The notes below the pieces were generated by a model that searched no databases, had not been told where the DNA came from, and worked only from the letters and a program-made list of their open reading frames with translations. DNA of 64,000 nt from Blepharisma japonicum (Eukaryota > Ciliophora > Heterotrichea > Heterotrichida > Blepharismidae): the NCBI GenBank assembly GCA_949751835.1, contig CATKHK010000060.1, positions 124,001-188,000 on the forward strand, given 5' to 3'. The translations under genes and the position numbers were made by a program. This document shows, piece by piece, positions 1 through 10,183 of the stretch; positions within the stretch are counted from its first letter, which is position 1; each line of letters opens with the position of its first letter.

Positions 1-1
1 T

Positions 2-856
2 ACTGAGAAGTTTGGAAGCCCATTCTATATGGCCCCTGAAATATTTAGTGGAAGATATACTGAGCTTTGTGATATTTGGTCAGTTGGCGTAATTTTATAT
101 ACAATGCTTTTAGGTTTTCAGCCAATCCAAGGTGAAACACATACTGAGCTGGTCAAAAATATCACTAAAGGAGTCATATTAAAGCCAGAACAATTCAAGC
201 AATTGCCTCACGATTTAAAAAAGCTTATTAAAACAATGATTACCAAAGAAAGCAGACCAAGCGCCAGCGAAGTGCTAGAAAATTCAATTTTCCAAAGTAA
301 CTACTTACAAGATCAGCGTACAATTTTCCAAATGATTCTCAGAATCGCCCAATATGATGATGAGCCTGAAACCGAGCTAAAAGTTCGCTTAGCCTCTAAG
401 CTAAAATACGCAGCTTGCAAAGTATTGGACGCTAATCAAAAACTTTATGTTACTCCTCACTTAGACAGAGCATGATCAGCTATGGATACAAATAGGGCTG
501 GATCTATTAATGTGGAGCAGATGAAAGAAAGCATGGCTAAATGCGTCGGTGAAAATATAGATGTTGATACCAGAGCTCAGTTAATATTCAGCAAAATTGA
601 TATTTTTAATACTGGATTGATAACTCATGAAGAATTCATATACTTCGCCAAAAATATGACTGACGCTCAAGAAATTGCTAATGCATTTAAACTGATTGAT
701 CCTAATTATTCTGGGACAATTAATGCTGAAATGCTTGCTCCTCATTTATCAGGGATTTCAGTCAGCCAGATCGAAAACATGCTAGCTGAAGGAGCTGGAA
801 AAGAGACACTCGAAGTTGAAGAATTTATAAATTTAATTGCAAAATATGCAAATTAG
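2..856 (+). CDS. Calcium-dependent protein kinase, 3' part (start lies before the window)
   Basis: The window opens inside the kinase activation segment (TEKFGSPFYMAPEIF, containing the APE motif), followed by the C-lobe (DIWSVGVILYTMLLGFQP) and a helical linker. A TGA at 473-475 reads as Trp (DRAWSAMDTNRAG) and joins the kinase part to an EF-hand region. At least two loops look usable (DTNRAGSINVEQ, DIFNTGLITHEE), a third is weaker (DPNYSGTINAEM) and the last has lost its acidic ligands, so calcium binding may be reduced compared with a textbook CDPK. CDPKs phosphorylate targets in response to Ca2+ and are typical of ciliates, apicomplexans and plants. The frame ends at TAG 854-856, only 21 bp before the next ATG. 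The HRD and DFG motifs lie upstream and cannot be checked. Confidence 0.85.
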
Positions 857-877
857 CTAATTTATCCAATTTTATAA

Positions 878-1771
878 ATGGAGCTGATAAACACACTTGA
901 AGGCCATGAAGGGCAAGTTTTAGTAATTAAATTTAACGCTGACGGAAATTATTGTATGACTGGCTCAAGTGACCGCAGCCTTAAGCTGTGGAACCCGACC
1001 AGAGGTTTATGTATAAAAACTTATACCGGAGCCCACAACTATGAAGTCCTTGATGTGGATATTACTAATGATAACGGAAGATTTGTATCTGGAGGCGCCG
1101 ATAAATTAGCATTTATATGAGATATATCTACAGGAAAAACAATAACAAAATTTCAAGGCCACAATAATAAAATCAAAGCAGTCACTTGAAATAGATCGTG
1201 CACTGTGATTGCGACAGGTTCTGAAGATGCAACAATAAAGCTATGAGATGTGAGGGCTCATTCAAAAGATCCGATCCAAACACTATCACAGTTTAAAGAC
1301 TCAGTTATTGGAGTGCATATTACTGAAGATCAAATCATTGCAGGATCTCTTGATGGATTTATAAGGACTTTTGATATAAGGTGTGGGAGTCTGAGTGTGG
1401 ATGATTTAAAAGAGCCTATTTTGGGACTAGCATTGTCTCATGATGGCAATGCAACTGCAAGTACACATATTGATAATATAATAAGGATTACTGATAGAGT
1501 GAATGGAGAAATTTTGAATGCATATTCTGGGTCACATATGTCTAATGAGCATTCTATAGCTTGCGAGTTTTCAGCTGATGATAGAGCGGTTTTAGTTGGG
1601 AGTGAAACAGGAGAAGCTGCTTGTTATAGCCTTTCTAGTGGGGTTGGGGTAAAAAGCCAAGTACATAGTGCTCCTACAATAGGAGTTGATACACATCCAA
1701 GAGATCCAAAGCTATTTGTCACGTGCTCATTAGATGGCACGTCAAAATTTTGGAGATTAACAAATGCATAG
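878..1771 (+). CDS. WDR83: WD40-repeat protein, WDR83/MORG1-like
   Basis: A 297-residue WD40 propeller of about seven blades. The N-terminus (LEGHEGQVLVIKFNADGNYC, then LKLWNPTRG) and the following YEVLDVDI block resemble WDR83/MORG1, as do EDQIIAGSLDGFIRTFDIR and the short overall length. WDR83/MORG1 is a small scaffold linked in animals to ERK signalling and to spliceosomal complexes. Three conserved blade tryptophans (IWDIS, VTWNRS, KLWDVR) are spelled TGA between 1118 and 1246, which would split the gene under the standard code. The start is the first in-frame ATG and encodes MELINTLEGHEG. The stop is TAG. It follows the kinase gene by 21 bp on the same strand, so its promoter must be tiny or lie within that gene. 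The WD40 fold is certain; the orthology is an inference. Confidence 0.85.
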
Positions 1772-1912
1772 TAAAATATGATACTTTTATTATAAATCTT
1801 AAGCGTAATCAGCAGTAATTATTATTTTTGTCTATTATTACTATTACTGATAAACTGCCTTGTGAATAGCTATAAAATTACATTGACACAAAATTTTAAA
1901 TTTCTTCAGTTA

Positions 1913-2521
1913 TTAAAGCTTATTCTCAGCTCTATCTCTTAAGTTAGGATCCTCGATTTTCTTCAAATATTCCTCTATATATGGATCATCAGTAGCAGGC
2001 GCATCGTTTTCTATTGACCAAAAGTTTGGCTGCTTAGGGTAATCTTGATAATAAGGCCCTACTCCTTGAGAAAGTCCAAGCAAAGGTTTTGGCTTATAAT
2101 ATCCAGCATTATCCCCAGAGTGAAAAGCGTCTGGATAAGCCACATTCAAGTTGAATTTGGTTGAATATTGTCTTGAAGGCCATTGAGATATTGCAGGGAA
2201 AAAGGTGAATTCAAGCCATTCTTCTTTTTCTTTAATAAAATAGCTATATTTCTCTGGTGGGTAACTTTTGGCTGCTTCAAATTCTTTTCTTACCCTCTCA
2301 ATGTGCTCGAAATAGTTCTTATGATTTGCTGTCGCCCACTTCAATCTACAACAATTGAGAAGCCATAGTCTTCTAAGACAAGATCTATAGATGCGGCTGA
2401 ATCTTTGGGCTTCAGTGAGTGTTGTAGGGTCTTTGACTGAGTAAGCACACAAGTTAAGCAAAGTTCTCCACTTCCAATTGACTCTGTTGTGGACTTTGCC
2501 ACCTATCATTCCTCCTACCAT
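1913..2521 (-). CDS. NDUFB9: Putative LYR-motif complex I subunit, NDUFB9-like
   Basis: A 202-residue protein from ATG to TAA without TGA codons. Near residue 40 it has an LYR-type helix (TEAQRFSRIYRSCLRRL), then further helices rich in Arg, Lys and Trp and a proline-rich C-terminus. LYR proteins act with acyl carrier protein in mitochondria. The LYR-like start plus the downstream block around WPSRQYSTKFNLNVAYPD recalls NDUFB9 (B22), an accessory subunit of respiratory complex I. The N-terminal roughly 25 residues could be a targeting region. The motif is IYR rather than LYR and overall similarity was judged by eye, so another LYR family member is possible. It is convergent with the WD40 gene, separated by 141 bp. 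Confidence 0.5.
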   Translation of the reverse strand: MVGGMIGGKVHNRVNWKWRTLLNLCAYSVKDPTTLTEAQRFSRIYRSCLRRLWLLNCCRLKWATANHKNYFEHIERVRKEFEAAKSYPPEKYSYFIKEKEEWLEFTFFPAISQWPSRQYSTKFNLNVAYPDAFHSGDNAGYYKPKPLLGLSQGVGPYYQDYPKQPNFWSIENDAPATDDPYIEEYLKKIEDPNLRDRAENKL

Positions 2522-2775
2522 TTTTTATATGAATTCAGATTTTTCGATATAAAATATCCAAGAATTCAATTTAATGATCTTTAAAAGAGATTTGGTAGAT
2601 AATTTTATTATTGCTCTTGTTTTTTATCTTTTTATGGCAATATAAAGATCTTTGAATTTACTACTTTTACTCATTTTGCTGCAAAGCGCCAGTATATTTG
2701 ATTTAATGTATTTTATAACCCAAAAAATTATTTAGGCTTATAAGTATAAAATGAGAAATAACTAAGAATAATTAT

Positions 2776-3540
2776 TTAAACTCTCTTTGTTGCCTGAAGA
2801 TCTATGCTGTGAACTGTTTCAATGATTTCATGCTTTGGCACTCCATTATCTCGACCAGCAATTCTCTCATGTAATATAGGCTTTTCTGGCTCAGTTGGGA
2901 AATGTATAATGCACGCTAGCCCAGCCGCAATAAACATTGCAATCACAGGAGCAATAAAATAAATTCATAGATACTCAAAATGCTCTGAATCCCCAGTTCT
3001 AATTCCTTGGATAATATTGACTGTGAAGCAAATGGTAGGATTAAAACAGGCGCCAGATACATGCCCCACAGTAATGATCCCTGCTGTAATTCCTCCAGAC
3101 ACAACCAGACTTCCAATTAGCTTATTATGAGGCCAATAGGTCAAACCTAATGGACAGAGAATAATATGGATACAGAAAATTAGTTCAGCAAAAAATTTCT
3201 GAGCGTCATTATAGTCATCTCCAGTCTTAAAATAAAAATCTGAATCATAAACCCACCATGCCGCAAAGACCCCTGGAATTGCGCCAATTATCTGAGCTAG
3301 TAAAGACCATAGGAGGAAATGTTTATCCTTTGGAGTAAGGTTGTGTGTTCCTTTTTTGTGCAGTAAGGAGGCAATTTGAACGCATGGGTTAAAATGAAAA
3401 GAATGAATCATATTGGTACCTTGGACACACATTCAGAATGCGGGACCAATTAAGGTTGCTTCGTAATCTTTTGCGACTATTACGAAGGTAAGTAAAAAGG
3501 TTCCGTAAGCCTCTGCACAAAACTTATGTTTTAAGTTCAT
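2776..3540 (-). CDS. Unorthodox aquaporin/MIP channel, copy 1 (NPC and NPT motifs)
   Basis: A 254-residue membrane protein, ATG (3538-3540) to TAA (2776-2778). It has about six hydrophobic spans and the two half-helix loops of the MIP family, but with altered signature motifs: HSFHFNPCVQ in the first half (NPC instead of NPA) and SGACFNPTICFTV in the second (NPT instead of NPA). The arginine that normally follows the second NPA and forms the selectivity filter is absent. Altered NPA boxes are known in the AQP11/AQP12 superaquaporin group; placing this gene there is an inference. Two tryptophans are TGA (3433-3435 and 2965-2967); the first matches a TGG in the neighbouring paralogue. The polar C-terminal tail differs from that of copy 2. 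The transported molecule cannot be predicted. Confidence 0.85.
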
Positions 3541-4403
3541 CTATTATTACTCCATTATTTCTGGTCTTATTAATATTTTTAGGGATGTGAAACAGCCGAT
3601 CTAATTTAATTTGTGCCAATAAACAAGATAAAAATCAAAAAATCTGTTGCACTTAATTAAATATTTTAAAATAATTATTAAAATTAATTCAAAAAAAGAA
3701 TTAAAAACTAAGATATTCGAAGTTTTTTGTATATCCACTAGTCTTTCTGAGGTTTTTATTATAAAATGAGGTAAGGCATACATATAAATCTTCTTTTAAA
3801 AGATTGTTGTTTTATTAAAAAATTAATTCCTTAAATTTATTTTTTAATTCGTACAGAATTGAAATTAGGCAAATAATTAGTATTAAGACAAAATCAGAAA
3901 GGCTTGAGATGAATTAATTTAAAAATATCATTCATATAAGTATTGATATAAAATGGATTACTGATTGCAATAGAAGATTGCATGAAATATTTTATTGTCA
4001 GAATCTATCCACGAATTTTTATTCGAAAAACCTTTAAGTGAAATTATCCAAAAAAATCTGCAATCAAATTAATTATTTGATAAGGTTACTATAAATTTAT
4101 TCATTTTGAATTTTTAGATAATTTATTTATCTAAAATTCATATTCATTTTTAATGCCAAATAGGAAAAGCTGGATGATATTATTGTGTTAGATAAGAATT
4201 ACTGTTAAATAGAACTTTAATAGTTAGAACTAATTCTAATAAATACAATCTTTTGAAGAGTATACATTTTAGTATTTATGCATATTGTATTAATAAGCAT
4301 GAAGATCTAAATCTTTAAGTCATATAATTTGAATCTCTGTATTATTAATTTTATATTTATAATTAGCACGCTTTAGTTTTAATAATAAACTTTAAATTGC
4401 TTA
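3541..4403. other. Intergenic, nothing recognised
   Basis: 863 bp of AT-rich DNA between the two aquaporin copies. Open frames here are short, composed of AT-rich codons and resemble no family. It must hold the promoter of copy 1 and the 3' end of copy 2. Confidence 0.6.
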
Positions 4404-5189
4404 CTAAACGTTAGTTTGCCCGCTTGGAGGCTCAATGGCATGAGCAGTCTCAACTTTAGCACGCTCGTACTCGTTTTCACCAGGCTTTAAATTGTTATCG
4501 CTCGCCGATTCGATTTCGCTTTCTTGCTTTCTTATCGGCTCCTCCGTGGGGAAATGTATTATACATGCTAATCCTGCTGCAATAAACATCGCAATCACAG
4601 GAGCTATAAAGTAGATCCAGAGGTACTTAAAATGTCCTGAATCACCGGTTCTGATTCCTTGGATAATATTTACTGTAAAGCAGATTGTAGGATTAAAGCA
4701 TGCTCCAGAAATATGCTCTACTGTAAGGATTCCTGCAGTTCATGCTCCAGATACCACAAGACTTCCAATTAGCTTATTATGAGGCCAAAAGGTTATACCT
4801 AATGGACAAAGGATAATATGAATACAGAAAATTAGTTCAGCAAAAAATTTTTGGGCGTCAGTATAGTTATCCCCGGTTTTGAAATAGAAATCTGAGTCAT
4901 AAATCCACCAGCCAGCAAAGACTCCTGGAATTGCTGCAATAATCTGGATAAAGAAAGACCAATACAGGTAGGAATCTAGAGGTTTTAGCTGGCCAATCAT
5001 TTTCTTATGCATCCATGAGGCTAACTGGACGCAAGGGTTAAAGTGGAAGGAGTGAATCATATTTGTGCCTTGGATGCACATCCAAAACGCAGGACCCATT
5101 AAGGTTGCTTCATAATACTTGCCAACGATGACAAAAGTGATGAGAAAAGTTCCATAGGCCTCAGCACAAAGCTTCTTTTTTAAGTTCAT
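4404..5189 (-). CDS. Unorthodox aquaporin/MIP channel, copy 2 (NPC and NPT motifs)
   Basis: A 261-residue tandem paralogue of the preceding channel, ATG to TAG. Large stretches are nearly identical to copy 1, including the region around FKTGD and HIILCPLG, whereas the N-terminal loop (MIGQLKPLDSYLYWSF) and the C-terminal tail have diverged. It keeps the same unusual motif pair, FNPCVQLASW and SGACFNPTICFTV, so the altered pore boxes predate the duplication and have been retained. One TGA Trp (4740-4742) lies just before the second NP box. The tail (PTEEPIRKQESEIESAS) is acidic and serine-rich and could be a regulatory site. Like copy 1 it lacks the usual selectivity-filter arginine. Confidence 0.85.
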
Positions 5190-5785
5190 GGACTATTATT
5201 ATTATTCCATTAAATTTGTGGGCCTGTATCATATATCCGTAATAAATGTCGATAATAAAGTAATTTAAATTTACTACAACAAGTCTTAAAATTGAGATAA
5301 TTTGAATTAGCGTAGAAATAAGACAAAATCCACTATTGTCGGGTAACAAAAAATTATGGCTTTAATTATGACTTCATTTTTAACACTTTTTCGGCCAGTG
5401 ACGTAATTAGAATTTGGGATAATTTAAGGAAAAATCACAAGAGATAATTAAATTATTATGTTCTTAACAATTATTGAGGAACTGCTATTAAATGCCTTTA
5501 AATTTTTGAGAAATTGAGAGAAAAAAAAATTTGGGAAAATTATAATTTTGAGGGATTAGAAAGAGCCTACACTTAAATTTAAAGCAAAAAACACTTACAC
5601 ATAACTTAAATGGGTATTATTTATCTTTAAAGAGACGAAACAGTTACTTAGAATATTTCGACCATATTTTTGAAGACAGTAATCTATTACTTTAAATTGA
5701 ATTTTTCAATTAATTTAATTACAAAGTAATAGTTTTTATAAATTTGCGAGAAATGGAGCAACCCAATATGAATTATTTTTTATAA
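5190..5785. other. Intergenic between divergent genes
   Basis: 596 bp of AT-rich DNA between the starts of aquaporin copy 2 (leftward) and the MFS transporter (rightward). It should hold both promoters. No recognisable regulatory motif or RNA gene is seen. Confidence 0.6.
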
Positions 5786-7138
5786 ATGGTAAAAAAATCG
5801 TTGGCACTTATCAGTATCTACTTAGCATTTTTTACAAATGCGATAATCTTTACAATTGTGCTTCCATTTGGAAGCAAAATGGTTATGAGTTTTGGATTAG
5901 CAGATAGCAGAGACGCAGCAGGAACCTGGGTTGGAATTCTTACATTTTCCCTCATGTTCGGGACATCTATATCATCTCCTTTTTGGGGCCAACTTTGTGA
6001 CGTTTGAGGAAGAAAGCCTGTAATAATGATATCAATGCTATCAGTTGCAGTTTTTTCAATCATTTTTGGCTTCTCAACAAATTTCTTATTTGCGCTTATA
6101 TCTCGATTTTTATTAGGAGCAATGACACCTATTGCAATAGTCGGTAAAACTGTTATCTCAGAAATCTGCACTAACAGTGAGCAGTCTTCAGCGATGGCTT
6201 GACAAAATATTTTATGACAAATAGGCATGATTGTTGGCAGCATATTAGGAGGGTTGTTTGAAAGTCCTCAAGAATCAGGATTAGTTTCTTCTGGGATTTT
6301 TGCTGATTATCCATTCCTTCTCCCCAATGCTGTGACTGCAATATTTGCTGTGCTTTGCTTGCTGATGATTTATTTAACTCTTTGAGAAACCCTTGACAAA
6401 TCTCATAATAGGCTTAGCCTGATAAATGAAAATAATAGGTCATTTTGACAAATTGCAAAAGATCCTATCTGCTTAAAGCCACTTTCTGCATATGCTTGCC
6501 TTTCTAGTAACTCAACTGGATTTCATGAAATAATTACTTTATGGTTCTGGGCAAATATAGAGAGTGGAGGGTTTGAGATGAATCCTAATGAGATTGGGCT
6601 GATACTCGGGGTTGGGTCTTGTTTAGTTCTTTTTATACAGAAGCCAGTGCATAACTTTATATGTGGAAAACTGGGGATGGTAAAAACAATGCATACAACT
6701 TTGTTGCTCCAAATCCCTTCTTTAATGATTTTTCCATTAGCAAGTGTGCTGAATAAAGATGATACAATAAAATGAGTTGTGCTTTGTTCTATGTGTGTAT
6801 GGTGGTATCTCGTTCTCAACATTGGGTTTACTGCACAAGCTATAATTGCTAATAATTCAATAGTCGCAAAAGAAAGAGGAAGAATGAATGGAATTTCGAT
6901 GACAGTTGGGGCTATGGTGAGAGCTTTTGCACCTTTAGTGTATGGGTTTACTTTTGCTACAACTGTAGAAAGCTCGTGAATTTTCCCCTTTAATTATGCA
7001 GCATCTTTTTATATTATGGCCTTATTAGCCTGCTTAGCTCATTATTCAAGCAGAAACATCCCATCATTTTTAAATTATCCAATAGAAGAAGCTATAGAAA
7101 ACAAATACGTGTTGATAAATAATTCTAAAAGCAATTAA
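5786..7138 (+). CDS. Major facilitator superfamily transporter
   Basis: A 450-residue protein with about 12 hydrophobic spans, ATG to TAA, containing at least eight TGA Trp codons. The diagnostic MFS motif A between helices 2 and 3 is clear: GQLCDVWGRKPVIM, where the W is TGA at 6005-6007. It is followed by LFALISRFLLGAM of helix 4. The pattern recalls the drug:H+ antiporter-like branch that includes plant ZIF-like facilitators and bacterial tetracycline exporters. The middle loop (LTLWETLDKSHNRLS) and the helix 11 region (NNSIVAKERGRMNGIS) fit that group. The substrate cannot be deduced. It lies 64 bp upstream of the kinesin gene on the same strand. Confidence 0.85.
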
Positions 7139-7202
7139 TGCTTTGATTTCCATATGAGCCAAATTCAAGAAATCTTGAAATTTATATTTAAATTTATAAA
7201 AA

Positions 7203-8666
7203 ATGGATAGCAGATTTTCGGTTTATGTCAGGGTTCGGCCAATGATAAAAGAAGATGTTGCACTTTTTAAAAAAATCAGCCAATCGCCAGAAGTTTGTAC
7301 AAAATGTCATGAAGATAGCACCCATTTATATTTGGTAAAACCCTATTTTGATGACAGAGAGTTTGTGTTTGATCGTGTTATATCTCCTGAAATCTCTCAG
7401 CCTGAAGTGTTTGACCTTGTAGGTCGAAATGTAGTAGATGAGATAATTAATGGATATAACGGGACCATGATTGCTTATGGGCAAACTGGCACAGGCAAAA
7501 CTTATACCGTCTTCGGCTCTCGATCTGCAATTGATTATTATGGAGAAGGCTATCATGAAGAAGGAGGAGTCGTCCCAAGGTCCATTCATAGAATATTTGA
7601 ATTTATTAACGAAAACATCGAAGAAGCCCAGTTCCAAGTCACAATTTCTTTCATGCAAATCTATATGGAAACCATCACCGATTTATTATCAACAAAACCC
7701 CAGCCCAAAGCAGGCCTCCAAATCCGTGAAGACCCTAAAACAGGTATTTTTGTAGGTGGCTTAACACAGAAAATAATCCAAAACGAGCAAGAACTAATGT
7801 ATATAATCCAAGAAGCCGCAAGAGCAAGGTCTACAGGCTCCACCTCAATGAACAAAAATTCTTCCAGAAGTCACGCAGTGCTTCAAATCTTTTTAGAACA
7901 GAGATGGATTGAAGAAGGTCCTCCTAAAAAGCGAAGGGTTAAGCGTGGCCTTTTAACAATGGTCGATTTGGCTGGCAGTGAAAGATTATCTAAATCCGGC
8001 TCAGAAGGTCTCAGACTAAACGAAGCAAAAAATATCAACAAATCAATTTCTGCGTTAGGAAATTGTGTAGCTGCATTATCTTCAGATAATGCTAATCTGT
8101 CACATGTCCCTTTCAGAGACAGCAAGCTGACAAGACTTCTGACAGACTCATTAGGAGGGAACAGTAAAACCACTTTATATGCATGTGTCGGGCCATCATT
8201 ATTAAATTATGATGAAACTTATTCAACCTTACTTTTCGCGACAAGAGCAATGAGGGTCAAAACTTATGCGAAATTAAATGAAAATGTGGATTATAAAATA
8301 AATGCATCAACTGAAGGGATTATTCAGAGAAACCAACTATTGGAGTGTCATAATGCTGAACTGAAACAAGAGCTTGAACTAATTCGTATGAAAATGAGAG
8401 ATGCGTCTCCATCACCGATCCCTGGAGAACCATCATATTTAACTGGGTTTACACAAGAAGACTGCAGATGTGAAGAAAAACAAAGGGAACTTGTCAGCAA
8501 GTTCACCCATATGATTCAATACTTGCAGGCTGAAATTGCAAGGCTGAATATTGTAATTGCTAATATTCACAATGATAAAGGAGAGCCTACGTACCCAGAA
8601 GAACTTATAGAAAGACTTATGAGTGACCCAAATTTTAGAGAAAAGTACGCAAGTTTGCGATTATAA
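7203..8666 (+). CDS. Kinesin motor protein, ungrouped (ARM-kinesin-like motor)
   Basis: A 487-residue kinesin with an N-terminal motor: P-loop GQTGTGKT at about residues 93-100, switch I NKNSSRSH, switch II DLAGSE, and the core block INKSISALGNC then HVPFRDSKLTRLL. The motor ends near residue 350 (FATRAMRVKTYAK). A short coiled coil follows (GIIQRNQLLECHNAELKQEL) and a second helix near residue 420-460. The sequences SKSGSEG and RAMRVK with a nearby NENVDYK resemble the ungrouped ARM kinesins (plant KIN-UA type), but no armadillo repeats follow: the protein stops about 135 residues after the motor. It uses no TGA Trp. It is convergent with the CDPK gene, 44 bp away. Confidence 0.9.
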   Translation: MDSRFSVYVRVRPMIKEDVALFKKISQSPEVCTKCHEDSTHLYLVKPYFDDREFVFDRVISPEISQPEVFDLVGRNVVDEIINGYNGTMIAYGQTGTGKTYTVFGSRSAIDYYGEGYHEEGGVVPRSIHRIFEFINENIEEAQFQVTISFMQIYMETITDLLSTKPQPKAGLQIREDPKTGIFVGGLTQKIIQNEQELMYIIQEAARARSTGSTSMNKNSSRSHAVLQIFLEQRWIEEGPPKKRRVKRGLLTMVDLAGSERLSKSGSEGLRLNEAKNINKSISALGNCVAALSSDNANLSHVPFRDSKLTRLLTDSLGGNSKTTLYACVGPSLLNYDETYSTLLFATRAMRVKTYAKLNENVDYKINASTEGIIQRNQLLECHNAELKQELELIRMKMRDASPSPIPGEPSYLTGFTQEDCRCEEKQRELVSKFTHMIQYLQAEIARLNIVIANIHNDKGEPTYPEELIERLMSDPNFREKYASLRL

Positions 8667-8710
8667 AGTAATTTATTACTGTCTAAATAAAAACTGCTTA
8701 AAATAACATG

Positions 8711-10183
8711 CTAGGAAAGTTTAGATAGCACAATATCTTCAAATTCTTGTAGGTCGATTTCACCGTCTCCATTTTGATCAACTTGGTCTATAATATCGTT
8801 CCAAACCTGTTCACTGCTAGATGCGCCGCCTTCGAGCACTTTTCTTAATTCTTCTGCTGAAATGGAGCCATTTCCATCTCTATCGAACATCCTGAAGGCT
8901 GCTTTTAAGTTGTCAGTTGACATGACTTTTCTAATATCTAAGGTAGCTTTTAAAAATTCTGAGTAGTTGATATAGCCATTGTTATCTGTGTCAACTTCTT
9001 TCATGACTCTATCTACATCAATGGCTGCTTGTTCAGCTCCTACTGTTTTTGTGTATGTTTGCAAAAGTTCATGCCTGCTTATTTTTCCATCTCCATCTCT
9101 GTCAAGATTTCTGAAAACTTCTCTAAGCAGCTTTGTATCTTGTACAGAAATGCATTGAGTTGTAATAAAAGTATATACAGCATCCCTCAATTTATTAGAG
9201 GAATGAAAGCTATTTAGTTTCACCAAAACTTCTTGAATTATGTCAGAGTTTGGCAACGTTCTATAAGCCCTTTGTGTGATCCATGGGTGCTGGATTGCTT
9301 GGCTTGCTGATAGCCTTTCATCATAAGGACATATAAGTCTGGAAATAAAGTTTTTAGCCTCATTCGAAATCCTTGGCCATGGGTCTGACTCAATATCAAA
9401 TTTCCCAATTTTCACTTTACCAAGAATTTCTGTATCATTTCTGCCTTCAAAAGGAGGCCGCCCAGACAATAGAATATAAGAAATAACTCCACAGCTCCAC
9501 ATATCACATTTTTCGTTATATTCTCCAGTAAGTACTTCTGGGGCAACATAATACGAAGTTCCCATAGCATTTTTATAATGATCACAATCTTTATTCACAA
9601 TCGCAGCTCCAAAGTCAATTAGCTTTATATTCATAGTCTCATTTTGTTCTTCAAGCAAAATATTCTCAGGCTTCAAATCTCTATGAATAATAAAATTATC
9701 ATGCATATAAGCAACAGCCGACAAGATTTGCTGCATTATTTGTGCAGCATGGACTTCGTTAAAAGATTTTCTTTTAACAATTTCTGTATACAGCTCTCCA
9801 CCACTGCAATATTCCATGACAATGTACAAACGTCTTTCGTCTTCAAAAAACTCATAAACTCTGACAATATTAGGGTGATCCAGCTGCTTTAAGATTTCTA
9901 TTTCCTGGTCAAGTGCTTGGCGTTTACCTCCACGCGAAATTAAATCTTTTCGAAAAATTTTTACAGCTCGTTTTTGTCCCGTATCTCGGTGAAAGCAGGT
10001 TTTTACTTCACCAAAAGCACCACTTCCTAAATTTGATCCAACTCGATAGATTTCTTGGAATTTATTGGTGTTTTCTTGAACAAAGATTCCTGGATCCACT
10101 TTTATTTCACTTACGTGACTAATGCACTTTTCATCTAAAGGTTCTTGTTCAATTTTAGGCTTTGTCATGATTGAGCAACCCAT
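8711..10183 (-). CDS. Calcium-dependent protein kinase (CDPK), complete
   Basis: A 490-residue canonical CDPK. The N-terminus MGCS offers Gly2 for myristoylation and Cys3 for palmitoylation, suggesting membrane attachment. The kinase domain (about residues 46-302) has the Gly-rich loop NLGSGAFGEV, ATP-binding Lys75, catalytic HRDLKPEN (Asp169), DFG at 190-192 and MGTSYYVAPEVL. A junction segment leads to four EF-hands with full ligand sets: DRDGDGKISRHE (from 361), DTDNNGYINYSE (398), DRDGNGSISAEE (434) and DQNGDGEIDLQE (469). All features predict an active Ca2+-activated kinase, unlike the more degenerate EF-hands of the partial CDPK at the left edge. No introns or TGA codons are seen. Stop is TAG. 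Confidence 0.97.
   Translation of the reverse strand: MGCSIMTKPKIEQEPLDEKCISHVSEIKVDPGIFVQENTNKFQEIYRVGSNLGSGAFGEVKTCFHRDTGQKRAVKIFRKDLISRGGKRQALDQEIEILKQLDHPNIVRVYEFFEDERRLYIVMEYCSGGELYTEIVKRKSFNEVHAAQIMQQILSAVAYMHDNFIIHRDLKPENILLEEQNETMNIKLIDFGAAIVNKDCDHYKNAMGTSYYVAPEVLTGEYNEKCDMWSCGVISYILLSGRPPFEGRNDTEILGKVKIGKFDIESDPWPRISNEAKNFISRLICPYDERLSASQAIQHPWITQRAYRTLPNSDIIQEVLVKLNSFHSSNKLRDAVYTFITTQCISVQDTKLLREVFRNLDRDGDGKISRHELLQTYTKTVGAEQAAIDVDRVMKEVDTDNNGYINYSEFLKATLDIRKVMSTDNLKAAFRMFDRDGNGSISAEELRKVLEGGASSSEQVWNDIIDQVDQNGDGEIDLQEFEDIVLSKLS

Noticed and set aside
5818-6243. 141-codon minus-strand open frame opposite the MFS gene
   Set aside because: It mirrors a conserved membrane protein with family motifs on the plus strand; the reverse frame resembles nothing.
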